Positions 33,326-42,016 of a DNA stretch of 64,000 nucleotides are shown here, one piece after another. The stretch's first letter is position 1, and each line of letters opens with the position of its first letter. The translations under genes and the position numbers were made by a program. The notes beneath the pieces were generated by a model. The model was not told the origin of the DNA. It ran no database searches and saw only the letters and a program-made list of their open reading frames with translations. The DNA is taken from contig NZ_CP061305.1 of assembly GCF_018687755.1 (NCBI RefSeq), positions 1,425,099 to 1,489,098 on the forward strand, in the 5' to 3' direction. Source of the DNA: Polynucleobacter sp. JS-Mosq-20-D10. GTDB lineage: Bacteria; Pseudomonadota; Gammaproteobacteria; Burkholderiales; Burkholderiaceae.

Positions 33326-34525
33326 ATGAACCTTTTTACTTCAGTCCAGCTAGCCCCTAAAGACCCTATTTTTGGCCTCACAGAAGCCTATGTTGCCGAC
33401 CAACGCGCAGACAAGGTCAACCTAGGTGTTGGCGTTTATTACACCGACGAAGGCAAGGTACCTCTTTTGAAAGCGGTGATTCAAGCTGAAGAGGCGATTG
33501 TTGCAAAGCACTCACCACGCAGCTACATTCCAATCGAAGGCCCAAATCCATACAACAGCGCAGTTCAGAACTTATTGTTCGGCACCGACTCATCCCTCAT
33601 TAAAGATGGTCGCGTGGTTACTGCTGAGTGTCTTGGCGGAACTGGTGCATTGCGCGTTGGCGCTGACTTTATCAAGCGCCTTAACTTAAATGCGCCTTGC
33701 GCAATTAGCAATCCAACTTGGGAAAACCACCGCGGCATTTTTGAATCCGCTGGCTTTGAAGTAGTTGAGTACACCTACTTCGATGGCAAAACCCGCGGCG
33801 TAGATTTTGATGGCATGGTGAAGTCTTTAGAGTCTTTCCCAAAATACACCACCGTATTGCTGCATGCTTGCTGCCACAACCCAACCGGTGCTGATATTAC
33901 CGAAGCGCAATGGCGTCAAGTGATCGATATCTGCAAAGCGAAAGAACTCATCCCGTTTTTAGATATGGCTTACCAGGGCTTTGCCGCTGGGATTGAGCAA
34001 GATGGTATTGCAGTTCGTTTGTTTGCTCAGTCTGGCATGTCGTTCTTTGTGTCGAGCTCTTTCTCCAAATCGTTCTCACTGTATGGTGAGCGCGTTGGCG
34101 CTTTGTCTATCGTGACGCAAAGCAAAGATGAATCCACTCGTGTCCTCTCTCAATTGAAGCGCGTAATTCGTACAAATTATTCCAATCCCCCGACTCACGG
34201 CGCTGCGATTGCTGCCGCTGTTTTGAATTCACCAGAACTCAGAAAGCTGTGGGAAGATGAATTAGCGCAGATGCGTGATCGCATTAAAGCAATGCGTCAT
34301 GGTCTCGTAGAAAAATTGGCTGCTGCTGGCGTAAAGCAAGACTTTGCTTTTATTGAGGCTCAGCGTGGCATGTTCTCTTACTCTGGCTTAAGCGCTGAAC
34401 AAGTTGAACGACTACAAAAGGAAGATGGTATTTACGCCCTCTCCACAGGTCGTATTTGTGTAGCCGCCCTCAATACTAAAAATATTGATAAGGTAGCTAA
34501 AGCAATCGCTCGTGTATTAGCATAA
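33326..34525 (+). CDS. Aromatic/aspartate aminotransferase (TyrB/AspC type)
   Basis: 399 residues, fold-type I PLP enzyme. The PLP lysine is in FVSSSFSKSFSLYGERVG, and NPTWENHRGIFESAGF and HACCHNPTGADIT are family motifs. Moves amino groups between aspartate or aromatic amino acids and 2-oxoglutarate in the cytoplasm. Sequence does not cleanly separate AspC from TyrB. Followed 42 bp later by the PHA depolymerase gene. Confidence 0.92.
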   Translation: MNLFTSVQLAPKDPIFGLTEAYVADQRADKVNLGVGVYYTDEGKVPLLKAVIQAEEAIVAKHSPRSYIPIEGPNPYNSAVQNLLFGTDSSLIKDGRVVTAECLGGTGALRVGADFIKRLNLNAPCAISNPTWENHRGIFESAGFEVVEYTYFDGKTRGVDFDGMVKSLESFPKYTTVLLHACCHNPTGADITEAQWRQVIDICKAKELIPFLDMAYQGFAAGIEQDGIAVRLFAQSGMSFFVSSSFSKSFSLYGERVGALSIVTQSKDESTRVLSQLKRVIRTNYSNPPTHGAAIAAAVLNSPELRKLWEDELAQMRDRIKAMRHGLVEKLAAAGVKQDFAFIEAQRGMFSYSGLSAEQVERLQKEDGIYALSTGRICVAALNTKNIDKVAKAIARVLA

Positions 34526-34567
34526 CAAGGCGTCATAAGCGGTTACACTGGATTATCAGGAGGCATC

Positions 34568-35866
34568 ATGCTATATCAGTTACACGAATTTCAAAAAGCC
34601 TTACTTCAACCAATGAGCTCATGGGCTCGCGCTGCGTCTGAAGCATTTATCAACGCTTCCAATCCAGCATCAAAGGTTCCGGGGTCTGAACGTCTAGCTG
34701 CAAGTTATGAACTTCTCTATCGTCTTGGTAAAGACTATAAGAAACCAGAATTTGGTATCCGCTCTGTACAGGCACATGGTCGCGAAGTAGCGATTCATGA
34801 AAGAACGATTGTTGCTAAACCATTCTGCAACCTCATTCGCTTTAAGCGCTTCTCTGACGATCTCGATATCATCAAGAAACTGAAAGATGATCCAGTGGTG
34901 TTGGTGGTTGCACCCCTATCTGGACATCATTCCACCTTATTGCGCGATACAGTACGCACACTCTTACAAGATCACAAGGTCTATATCACTGACTGGATTG
35001 ATGCTCGCATTGTTCCTGCGGACGCTGAGGATTTTGGCCTAGATGATTATGTTCACTATATTCAAGATTTCATCCGCGCGATCGGTGCGGAGGACTTACA
35101 TGTTATCTCTGTCTGTCAGCCAACAGTTCCTACCTTAGGCGCAATCTCATTGATGGCCTCGGCCGGAGAAAAAACACCGGCTTCCATGATTATGATGGGC
35201 GGCCCAATTGATGCACGCAAATCACCAACCGCTGTTAACAACTTAGCGGATCAAAAGTCTTATGACTGGTTTGAAAGTCATGTGATTTACAGAGTACCTC
35301 CAAGCTATCCTGGTGCAGGCCGCAAAGTCTATCCAGGTTTCTTACAGCACACTGGCTTTATTGCCATGAACCCACAGAACCATATGCAGTCGCATTGGGA
35401 CTACTTCCAAAACTTAGTCCGCGGCGATGAGCAGGACGCTGAAGCGCATATTCGTTTTTATGACGAGTACAACGCTGTTCTCGATATGGACGCCAAGTTC
35501 TACTTAGACACAATCAAAACTGTATTCCAAGACTATTCCCTACCGAATGGTACATGGGCAGTATCTGGCGATCTAGTGAAACCACAAGATATTAAAAAAA
35601 CTGCGCTTCTTACTGTAGAAGGTGAGTTAGACGACATCTCCGGTAGCGGACAAACTCGCGCAGCACATGCCTTGTGCGCAGGAATTCCAAAAGCCGATAA
35701 GGATCACTACGAAGTTGCTGGCGCTGGTCACTATGGCATCTTCTCAGGTCGTCGTTGGCGCGAAAAGGTGTATCCAAAGATTAAATCGTTTATTCGTGAG
35801 CACCAAGGCGTTCAGAAGAAAACCCGTGCTAGACCTCCCAAACTAGAGGGCTCAAAGTCTGCATAA
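34568..35866 (+). CDS. phaZ: Intracellular polyhydroxyalkanoate depolymerase (PhaZ-type)
   Basis: 432 residues, alpha/beta-hydrolase fold. The nucleophile is the Cys in VISVCQPTVPTLGA, as in intracellular PHB depolymerases of the PhaZa1 type. The catalytic His is in AGAGHYGIFSGRRW. It mobilises stored PHB for carbon. No signal peptide, so it acts on granules in the cytoplasm. A very good ribosome binding site (CAGGAGG) precedes the ATG. PHA synthesis genes are not in the window. Confidence 0.93.
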   Translation: MLYQLHEFQKALLQPMSSWARAASEAFINASNPASKVPGSERLAASYELLYRLGKDYKKPEFGIRSVQAHGREVAIHERTIVAKPFCNLIRFKRFSDDLDIIKKLKDDPVVLVVAPLSGHHSTLLRDTVRTLLQDHKVYITDWIDARIVPADAEDFGLDDYVHYIQDFIRAIGAEDLHVISVCQPTVPTLGAISLMASAGEKTPASMIMMGGPIDARKSPTAVNNLADQKSYDWFESHVIYRVPPSYPGAGRKVYPGFLQHTGFIAMNPQNHMQSHWDYFQNLVRGDEQDAEAHIRFYDEYNAVLDMDAKFYLDTIKTVFQDYSLPNGTWAVSGDLVKPQDIKKTALLTVEGELDDISGSGQTRAAHALCAGIPKADKDHYEVAGAGHYGIFSGRRWREKVYPKIKSFIREHQGVQKKTRARPPKLEGSKSA

Positions 35867-35873
35867 ATCAGCG

Positions 35874-35904
35874 GCGCGACTTTCGAGTCGCGCTTCTCGT
35901 TTTA
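35874..35904 (+). terminator. Terminator after phaZ
   Basis: Perfect 8-bp GC-rich stem GCGCGACT / AGTCGCGC closed by a TTCG tetraloop, followed by TTCTCGTTTT. Placed between the phaZ stop and rsxB. Confidence 0.8.
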
Positions 35905-35920
35905 GGGCGTGCAAATTGCA

Positions 35921-36613
35921 ATGAACATGAAGCAGACGAAAGAACTTGCAGATCGTCTCGAGGATATTCTTCCTCAAACCCAATGCACTAAATGCAGTTA
36001 CCCAGATTGCCGAGCCTATGCAGAAGCAATGGCAACTGGCGAGACCTTGCCCAATCGCTGCCCTCCCGGCGGAGTAGAAGGCATTAAACGCCTGAGCGCA
36101 ATGCTGGCACCCACCTTTCCTCAAGATGCGTTTGAGCTACACCCTACGATCAATTCTGAATGCGGCTTAGAGCGCCCTAGACCTGTTGCATTCATCGACC
36201 CTAAGACTTGTATTGGTTGCACGCTCTGTATCCAGGCTTGTCCTGTAGATGCCATTGTGGGAGCCTCTAAGCAGATGCATGTGGTCTTAGGTGATTGGTG
36301 CACGGGTTGTGATCTATGCATTCCTCCTTGCCCTGTAGACTGCATCACCATGCTCGATGTGACTGACAAACAAACTGGCTGGGATGCCTGGTCTCCAGAA
36401 TTAGCGGATATGGCGCGCGCAAGATATGCAGCTCGTAATGTCCGATTGGATCGCGAGCAACGTGACAATGACGAGCGACTAGCAAAGAAAGCTGCCGCCA
36501 AACTTGTTATCGTGAACGCGGAGAATCCTGATTCAGAAGCCGCCCTAAAAGAGCAGGAAAGAAAGCGAGCCATCATTGCCGCTGCTATCGCGCGAGCCCA
36601 GCAACAAAAATGA
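35921..36613 (+). CDS. rsxB: RnfB-like electron transport ferredoxin (RsxB family)
   Basis: About 230 residues. An N-terminal Fe-S domain (TQCTKCSYPDCRAYAEAM...NRCPPGG) precedes a 2[4Fe-4S] ferredoxin domain (CIGCTLCIQACPVDAI and CTGCDLCIPPCPVDCI) and a charged coiled C-terminal tail. Unlike RnfB of complete Rnf complexes it lacks the N-terminal membrane segment, and no other rnf genes are nearby. It is probably a soluble ferredoxin. Start chosen at ATG 35921; GTG at 35909 or ATG at 35927 are alternatives. Overlaps nth by 4 bp, as often seen in betaproteobacteria. Confidence 0.87.
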   Translation: MNMKQTKELADRLEDILPQTQCTKCSYPDCRAYAEAMATGETLPNRCPPGGVEGIKRLSAMLAPTFPQDAFELHPTINSECGLERPRPVAFIDPKTCIGCTLCIQACPVDAIVGASKQMHVVLGDWCTGCDLCIPPCPVDCITMLDVTDKQTGWDAWSPELADMARARYAARNVRLDREQRDNDERLAKKAAAKLVIVNAENPDSEAALKEQERKRAIIAAAIARAQQQK

Positions 36614-37269
36614 TGAATCTGCAAAAGCGCCAGGCTTTCTTTGGGCTACTCAGGGAAAACAATCCCCATCCAGAAACCGAATTGGAATATAGCTCCCCGT
36701 TTGAACTACTCATTGCTGTATTGCTATCGGCACAGGCAACCGATATTTCAGTAAACAAAGGTACGCGTCAGCTATTTAAGATTGCCAATACGCCTCAAGC
36801 CCTTCTGGATCTGGGCGAGCAAGGTGTGAAGCCCTTCATCCAGCACATTGGCTTATTCAACTCCAAAGGCAAACATATTCAAGAGACTTGTCGACTGCTG
36901 CTTGAAAAGCATGGTGGCGAAGTACCTCAAAATCGCGAAGAGCTAGAGTTACTCCCAGGGGTTGGCAGAAAAACTGCGAACGTGATTCTCAATACTGCCT
37001 TTGGTCAACCTACTATGGCAGTCGATACCCATATTTTTAGAGTCTCGAACCGAACTGGTTTGGCGCCTGGTAAAGATGTTGTGAAAGTTGAAGAACAGTT
37101 ACTCAAACGCATCCCGAAAGAGTTTTTAATGGATGCGCACCATTGGCTTATCCTGCATGGCAGATATACCTGCAAGGCCCGTAATCCTGATTGTGAACAC
37201 TGTATTGTTGAGCCTCTCTGCGGCTTTAAACAGAAAACTGGCAAAGGAAAAGTTCGTGGCAATATTTAA
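36610..37269 (+). CDS. nth: Endonuclease III
   Basis: 219 residues, DNA glycosylase/AP lyase for oxidised pyrimidines. The helix-hairpin-helix LPGVGRKTANVILN carries the catalytic Lys, the catalytic Asp is in MAVDTHIFRVSNR, and the [4Fe-4S] loop C-x6-C-x2-C-x5-C is at the C-terminus (CKARNPDCEHCIVEPLC). The start overlaps the rsxB stop (ATGATG). Its end overlaps the DUF1841 start by 14 bp. Confidence 0.95.
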   Translation: MMNLQKRQAFFGLLRENNPHPETELEYSSPFELLIAVLLSAQATDISVNKGTRQLFKIANTPQALLDLGEQGVKPFIQHIGLFNSKGKHIQETCRLLLEKHGGEVPQNREELELLPGVGRKTANVILNTAFGQPTMAVDTHIFRVSNRTGLAPGKDVVKVEEQLLKRIPKEFLMDAHHWLILHGRYTCKARNPDCEHCIVEPLCGFKQKTGKGKVRGNI

Positions 37270-37687
37270 CCCCACCCGCGAAGAGGTAAGGCGCTTTTTT
37301 TGTGACACCTGGAAGAAGAAAATTGGGGATCAAATTCTGACGCCAATGGAAACGCTTGCTAGCGACTGGATGGTGGAGCACCCGGAATATCATGCTCTCC
37401 TAGCAGATCCGGAAGGCGCAATTGCACAAGACTACACGCCAGAGCGCGGTGAGACCAATCCCTTCTTGCATCTCTCAATGCACCTGTCAATTAGTGAGCA
37501 AATCTCCATTGATCAACCACTAGGTATTAAAGAAGTCTCCGAAAAGTTAGCAAAGAGGATGGGGTCTGAACATGAAGCTCAGCACGCCATGATGGAATGC
37601 TTGGGACAAGTCATGTGGGAGGCGCAACGTGAGGGACAAGCACTCAGCCCCGAGAAATATCTTGAGGCGCTACAGAAACTGATCTAG
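37256..37687 (+). CDS. DUF1841 family protein
   Basis: 143 residues from the GTG at 37256, giving VAIFNPTREEVRRFFCDTWK, the usual beginning of this family; upstream residues of the longer frame lie inside nth. A conserved stretch NPFLHLSMHLSISEQISIDQP is visible. Soluble, function unknown. Translationally coupled to nth. Its stop shares the tetranucleotide CTAG with the stop of the convergent EamA gene. Confidence 0.88.
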   Translation: MAIFNPTREEVRRFFCDTWKKKIGDQILTPMETLASDWMVEHPEYHALLADPEGAIAQDYTPERGETNPFLHLSMHLSISEQISIDQPLGIKEVSEKLAKRMGSEHEAQHAMMECLGQVMWEAQREGQALSPEKYLEALQKLI

Positions 37688-38565
37688 TGACTGCGCTTCA
37701 CGAGCATTCGCTTGCTCAGAATTACGGTAGAGACAACCAAAAAAGCAAAGACCATATTCATTAAGGTGATGCGGTCATCCAAGAAAAAACTTGAGGCCAG
37801 CAGTGTACAAAAAGGCTGAATCAATTGAACTTGGCTGACCCTTGCAATTCCGCCGATAGCTAGACCTTCATACCAAAAGAAAAAGCCTAAATACATCGGA
37901 AATATACTCAGATAGACAAAGCTTGTCCAAGCAACTACATCAGCACCCCAATACGATGAAGAAAATGTGAAGTAAGTTGCCACGATATTAATAGGCAATG
38001 AAATCACTAGCGCCCAGGAAATTACAGTACGTGGGTTCATCTTTCGAGATAGTTCCCCGCCCTCCACATACCCCACGCAAGCGCAAATGCCGCCCAGCAC
38101 GAGCAGGATATCGATATAGGTAAAACTTCCAGCACTTTTAAGAAGGGCATACATCATTACCAGTGCAGCACCTAAAATTGATACAAGCCAAAAACCGATA
38201 GAGGGGCGCTCCTTGAAGCGAATGACTCCAATCACTGTCGTAGCTAAGGGCATCATCCCCAAAATAACAGCGCCATGAGAGGACGAGCCCTCCTTCATAG
38301 CTAATGTAGTAAAAATTGGAAATCCAAAAACTACACCCAATGCAATCACAGCAAACTTTACTAAGTCAGTTTTACTGGGGAGCGGTACTCGCTTATACGC
38401 AAGATAGCTTAAAGCAACTAAACCGGCTAAGGAAGCTCTACCAAATGCAATGAAGTAAGGATTAAAGCTTTGAACAGTAATTTTACTTACCGGCAAGGTT
38501 AGGCTAAAAACAAGAATACCAATAAAACCAATGAGCATTCCCTTAGTTTCTTTATTCACTATCAA
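37684..38565 (-). CDS. EamA/DMT-superfamily transporter
   Basis: 293 residues, ten predicted membrane segments as two EamA repeats (GFIGILVFSLTLPVSKITV at the start; FSSYWGADVVAWTSFVYLSI and a Pro/Gln-containing RVSQVQLIQPFCTLLA in the second half). Members export amino acids or other metabolites; the substrate is unknown here. Convergent with DUF1841. Confidence 0.88.
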   Translation of the reverse strand: MIVNKETKGMLIGFIGILVFSLTLPVSKITVQSFNPYFIAFGRASLAGLVALSYLAYKRVPLPSKTDLVKFAVIALGVVFGFPIFTTLAMKEGSSSHGAVILGMMPLATTVIGVIRFKERPSIGFWLVSILGAALVMMYALLKSAGSFTYIDILLVLGGICACVGYVEGGELSRKMNPRTVISWALVISLPINIVATYFTFSSSYWGADVVAWTSFVYLSIFPMYLGFFFWYEGLAIGGIARVSQVQLIQPFCTLLASSFFLDDRITLMNMVFAFLVVSTVILSKRMLVKRSH

Positions 38566-38594
38566 CCTTGGGAGAAAAAACTACTGAACCATTT

Positions 38595-39035
38595 TTAAGA
38601 AAGTGTGGCGATAGCAGCTTTAATTGCTGCGGGCAATTGACTGGCAAGCTGTTGGCGTTCCGCTAATTTACTCGGCGGTAATTCTTGAACTTTTTTTGAC
38701 CACGCAGATCCTGGAAAGAAGGCATCGTCCTGATACCTTGGAATCACATGCCAATGTATATGAGGAACCATATTGCCTAAGGCTGCAATATTGACCTTAT
38801 CTGGACACATCACATGCCTTATCGCCTCCTCTACCGCAAAGACTAGCGACATCAGATGTTCGCGCTCACCATAGGTCAGATCGGTCATCTCAGCAATATG
38901 GTGATTCCAGATCACACGGCAAAAGCCAGGCAGATCAGGATCATTCACCAGGATGACTCGGCAGTCATCTCCACGCCAGATCAATTGACCTTCTTCAGGT
39001 CTAAGCTCTTCTTTACAGAGTACGCAATTAGTCAT
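38595..39035 (-). CDS. HIT family nucleotide-binding protein
   Basis: 146 residues with the histidine triad PHIHWHVIPRY (H-x-H-x-H) near residue 112. An N-terminal Cys pair (NCVLCKEE) resembles the zinc knuckle of some HIT proteins. Likely a nucleotidyl hydrolase or AMP-lysine hydrolase; specificity not readable. It lies 29 bp upstream of the EamA gene in the same direction. Confidence 0.88.
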   Translation of the reverse strand: MTNCVLCKEELRPEEGQLIWRGDDCRVILVNDPDLPGFCRVIWNHHIAEMTDLTYGEREHLMSLVFAVEEAIRHVMCPDKVNIAALGNMVPHIHWHVIPRYQDDAFFPGSAWSKKVQELPPSKLAERQQLASQLPAAIKAAIATLS

Positions 39036-39044
39036 GGGAAGAAT

Positions 39045-39095
39045 GTAAACGAAAACGGCATCTAAGTCACCCTTGTGGGGTAATTTAGATGCCGT
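39045..39095 (-). terminator. Terminator after aceA (minus strand)
   Basis: An 11-bp perfect stem (ACGGCATCTAA / TTAGATGCCGT) encloses a second small stem (ACCC / GGGT). On the minus strand it is followed by TTTTCGTTT. It lies between the aceA stop and the HIT gene start. Confidence 0.8.
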
Positions 39096-39148
39096 AACAG
39101 TAAGGGCGGATTCTTTTACTGTTCTATTATGAACTAACTAGGGATTTC

Positions 39149-40447
39149 TTAATGAAACTGCTCTTCTTCTGTAGAACCAGTCAATGCTGTTACTGAAGAC
39201 TTACCACCTTGAATTACTGTAGTGACATCATCGAAATAACCAGTACCCACTTCCTGCTGATGCGATACGAACGTGTAACCACGATCACGAGCAGCGAATT
39301 CTGGCTCTTGCACTTTCTCGATGTAGGCACTCATACCGCGCTTCATGTAGTCTTGAGCCAAATCGAACATGTTGTACCACATCGAGTGAATACCAGCGAG
39401 GGTAATAAATTGATACTTGTAACCCATTGCACCTAATTCGCGCTGGAACTTCGCAATCGTTGCATCATCCAAGTTTTTCTTCCAATTGAAGGATGGTGAG
39501 CAGTTGTAAGCCAACATCTTGCCCGGGAATTTCGCACGAATGGCTTCAGCAAACTTACGAGCAAAATCTAAGTCGGGTGTGCCGGTTTCACACCACACCA
39601 TATCAGCGTAAGCGGCATATGCCAAGCCACGGGAGATCGCTTGATCCAAGCCCTTACGTGTTTTGTAGAAGCCTTCTGGAGTGCGCTCGCCCGTCAAGAA
39701 TGGCTTGTCGTTTGCATCATAATCTGATGTCAACAAGTCAGCAGCTTCCGCGTCGGTACGAGCCAAGATGATTGTTGAAACTCCCATTACGTCAGCAGCC
39801 AAACGTGCAGAAATCAATTTCTGCACTGACTCAGCCGTAGGCAGCAATACTTTGCCTCCCAAGTGACCGCACTTCTTAACGGAAGACAATTGATCTTCGA
39901 AGTGAACGCCAGCTGCACCCTGTTTGATTAATGCTTTGCTTAACTCGAATGCATTCAATACACCACCGAAGCCTGCTTCAGCATCAGCAACGATTGGGGC
40001 GAAATACTCGATATAGTCTGCGTCACCTTTATAAATGCCTTTAGCAGTTTGGATTTCATCGGCACGTTGAAATGAGTTATTGATACGCTCAACCATTTTT
40101 GGAACTGAATCTACTGGATACAAGGATTGGTCTGGGTACATCGCTGCAGAGGAGTTACCGTCAGCAGCAACTTGCCAACCTGACAAGTAGATAGCTTGAA
40201 CGCCAGCCTTAACCTGTTGCATTGCTTGACCACCAGTCAAAGCACCCAAACAGTTAACGTAGGCTTCGTTGTTCACCAATTCCCAGAGACGCTCAGCGCC
40301 ATGCTTAGCTAAGGTGTGCTCAATCTTCAACGAGCCACGAAGGCGAACTACGTCTTCAGCCGTGTAACCACGAGTAATACCTTTCCAGCGTGGATTGGTA
40401 TCCCAGTCTTTTTGTAGTGCTGCAATTTCTGCTTTGCGATCTGCCAT
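39149..40447 (-). CDS. aceA: Isocitrate lyase
   Basis: 432 residues, glyoxylate shunt enzyme splitting isocitrate into glyoxylate and succinate. The catalytic Cys is in SSVKKCGHLGGKVLLP. Also seen: AYNCSPSFNWKKNLDD, and a C-terminus ending in EEEQFH. It allows growth on acetate, PHB-derived acetyl-CoA or fatty acids. No malate synthase gene in the window. The 282-bp upstream gap has palindromes that may be regulator sites. Confidence 0.97.
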   Translation of the reverse strand: MADRKAEIAALQKDWDTNPRWKGITRGYTAEDVVRLRGSLKIEHTLAKHGAERLWELVNNEAYVNCLGALTGGQAMQQVKAGVQAIYLSGWQVAADGNSSAAMYPDQSLYPVDSVPKMVERINNSFQRADEIQTAKGIYKGDADYIEYFAPIVADAEAGFGGVLNAFELSKALIKQGAAGVHFEDQLSSVKKCGHLGGKVLLPTAESVQKLISARLAADVMGVSTIILARTDAEAADLLTSDYDANDKPFLTGERTPEGFYKTRKGLDQAISRGLAYAAYADMVWCETGTPDLDFARKFAEAIRAKFPGKMLAYNCSPSFNWKKNLDDATIAKFQRELGAMGYKYQFITLAGIHSMWYNMFDLAQDYMKRGMSAYIEKVQEPEFAARDRGYTFVSHQQEVGTGYFDDVTTVIQGGKSSVTALTGSTEEEQFH

Positions 40448-40729
40448 GTTTTTCTCCCTAAGTTAAACAAGTACATCCAATATTGAGACACTCAGTACCG
40501 ACAATAAAGTCTTATGTCTTATATAAGAGTTTAAGTATCTGGGGAAAGCATGCAAGAACTATTTTAGGGTGAAATAAAAATAATTAACTCAATAAATTCA
40601 AGTACTTGAAATTAAATTTTTATAATATGAAATATAAATCCAAACAACAAAATCATGCCTAGGTTGCAATGTTGCACTGCATTTTGCGTACGGAAATGAC
40701 TTTTCACATTGTGAAAAGAATTGGCTGCT
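40448..40729. promoter_or_regulatory. Intergenic region upstream of aceA with two palindromes
   Basis: 282 bp, A/T-rich, between the MFS gene stop and the aceA start (both minus). It contains TTCAAGTACTTGAA, a perfect 14-bp palindrome (40597-40610), and CTTTTCAC-ATT-GTGAAAAG (40700-40718). A run of TTGCA-like words (TTGCAATGTTGCA, about 40663-40675) lies between. The first may be an operator for aceA; the second could be an operator, or a weak end signal. Confidence 0.5.
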
Positions 40730-41968
40730 TTAGCTAGCTTTGGGGGTGCCGATGCTCGCAACCTTAAATCCAATCAAAATAATCATGAGCTGGAGAAGAG
40801 CCACGCCAATGAATAAGAGCTTTGGCAAGCCTACATCTAAGAAGATTCCAAAGATCAATGGGCTTAGGGCAGCGCCTAAATCAATACCTGAATAAACAAT
40901 ACCGTAAATCCTGCCCGATGAGCCAGAGGGAGTTGCAGAGCGAATCATCAAGTCACGGGATGGTGCAGCTATTCCTAAGCCAAGTCCAATCACAATGAAA
41001 CCAATGATGATTAACTCCGCAGGCACTAAACCTGTAGCCATTAAAAGGCCCATAACAATGTTCACAGTGAAGCAGATCGTAATGATGCGCTCAGGCACTT
41101 TTAATTTGGTGGCCAAATAGCCGCCTAATAACATTCCTCCAGCGCCACCCAAAGACATGAGGGTCAAATAATAATTACCAGAACTCACGGCAATGTCGTA
41201 GATTTTAAAAAGCGCAGTTGGGGCAAATGATTGCAAGCCGGTAGTAGCAGCCATACTAAAGAAAAAGAAAATCCAGCAGAGCCAAACGACAGGTAACTTC
41301 AGAAAACCAAAAGTACTCATGGGTGCGCCACCGGGATTGTTCGCAATATGATTAGCCTCTGATTCATCACGTCTCGCCTGCACGTCATCTACTAAACGAG
41401 CCCGACTCACCCAGAGAGTTGCCAAAATCAGCGCCTCTAGCACTGCAGCTGACAAAAATGCAATGCGCCAGTCTGCTATGGTTGTTACAGCGACCATCAA
41501 TGCTGGAGCAGCAGCCCAGCCGATATAGCCCGTTACCCCATGAATAGAATAGGCGTAAGGCAAATTCGGTGGTGAAATTTTGTGATTAATCAGCGTGTAA
41601 TCTACTGGATGGAATACGCCATTGCCACAACCTGCAATGACTGCACCCAGCACCAACATGGCGTAGCCATTACTTTGTGAGTAAATAAGCGCAGCCAATG
41701 CAAGCAAAGCCACACCAGCAAACAAGACAGGGCGAGAGCCAATACGATCTACTAAAAATCCAGATGCGGCCTGAACAATGCAAGAGACCACAAAGAAGAT
41801 GGTCATGAGCAAACCTAGCTCAGCATAGTTAAAGCCAAACTCTGCTTTCAACCATGGGAACATGGGTGGCAGAATTAAATGAAAGAAATGGGAGCTGCCA
41901 TGAGCCAGGCTAATGAGACCAACAACCCGGACATCACTAGCGCGCCTCATTTTTAGAGCGTCAGTCAT
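40730..41968 (-). CDS. MFS transporter
   Basis: 412 residues, twelve membrane segments. An MFS signature is visible after segment 2 (GFLVDRIGSRPVLFAGVALLA), with a long central loop rich in Arg/Glu (about 180-215). Substrate unknown. The N-terminus LISLAHGSSHFFHLILPPMFP resembles permeases annotated as fosmidomycin-resistance-like or organic-acid carriers; I do not assign one. Downstream of clpB by 48 bp. Confidence 0.88.
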   Translation of the reverse strand: MTDALKMRRASDVRVVGLISLAHGSSHFFHLILPPMFPWLKAEFGFNYAELGLLMTIFFVVSCIVQAASGFLVDRIGSRPVLFAGVALLALAALIYSQSNGYAMLVLGAVIAGCGNGVFHPVDYTLINHKISPPNLPYAYSIHGVTGYIGWAAAPALMVAVTTIADWRIAFLSAAVLEALILATLWVSRARLVDDVQARRDESEANHIANNPGGAPMSTFGFLKLPVVWLCWIFFFFSMAATTGLQSFAPTALFKIYDIAVSSGNYYLTLMSLGGAGGMLLGGYLATKLKVPERIITICFTVNIVMGLLMATGLVPAELIIIGFIVIGLGLGIAAPSRDLMIRSATPSGSSGRIYGIVYSGIDLGAALSPLIFGIFLDVGLPKLLFIGVALLQLMIILIGFKVASIGTPKAS

Positions 41969-42016
41969 GTACCGAGTTTACTGGCGCAGGCATATTCCTG
42001 CTGATTTTTTGATGAA

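Noticed and set aside
37133..37255. Long N-terminal extension of the DUF1841 protein
   Set aside because: The extra 41 residues lie inside nth in another frame, and the family begins at the GTG-coded VAIFNPTRE.
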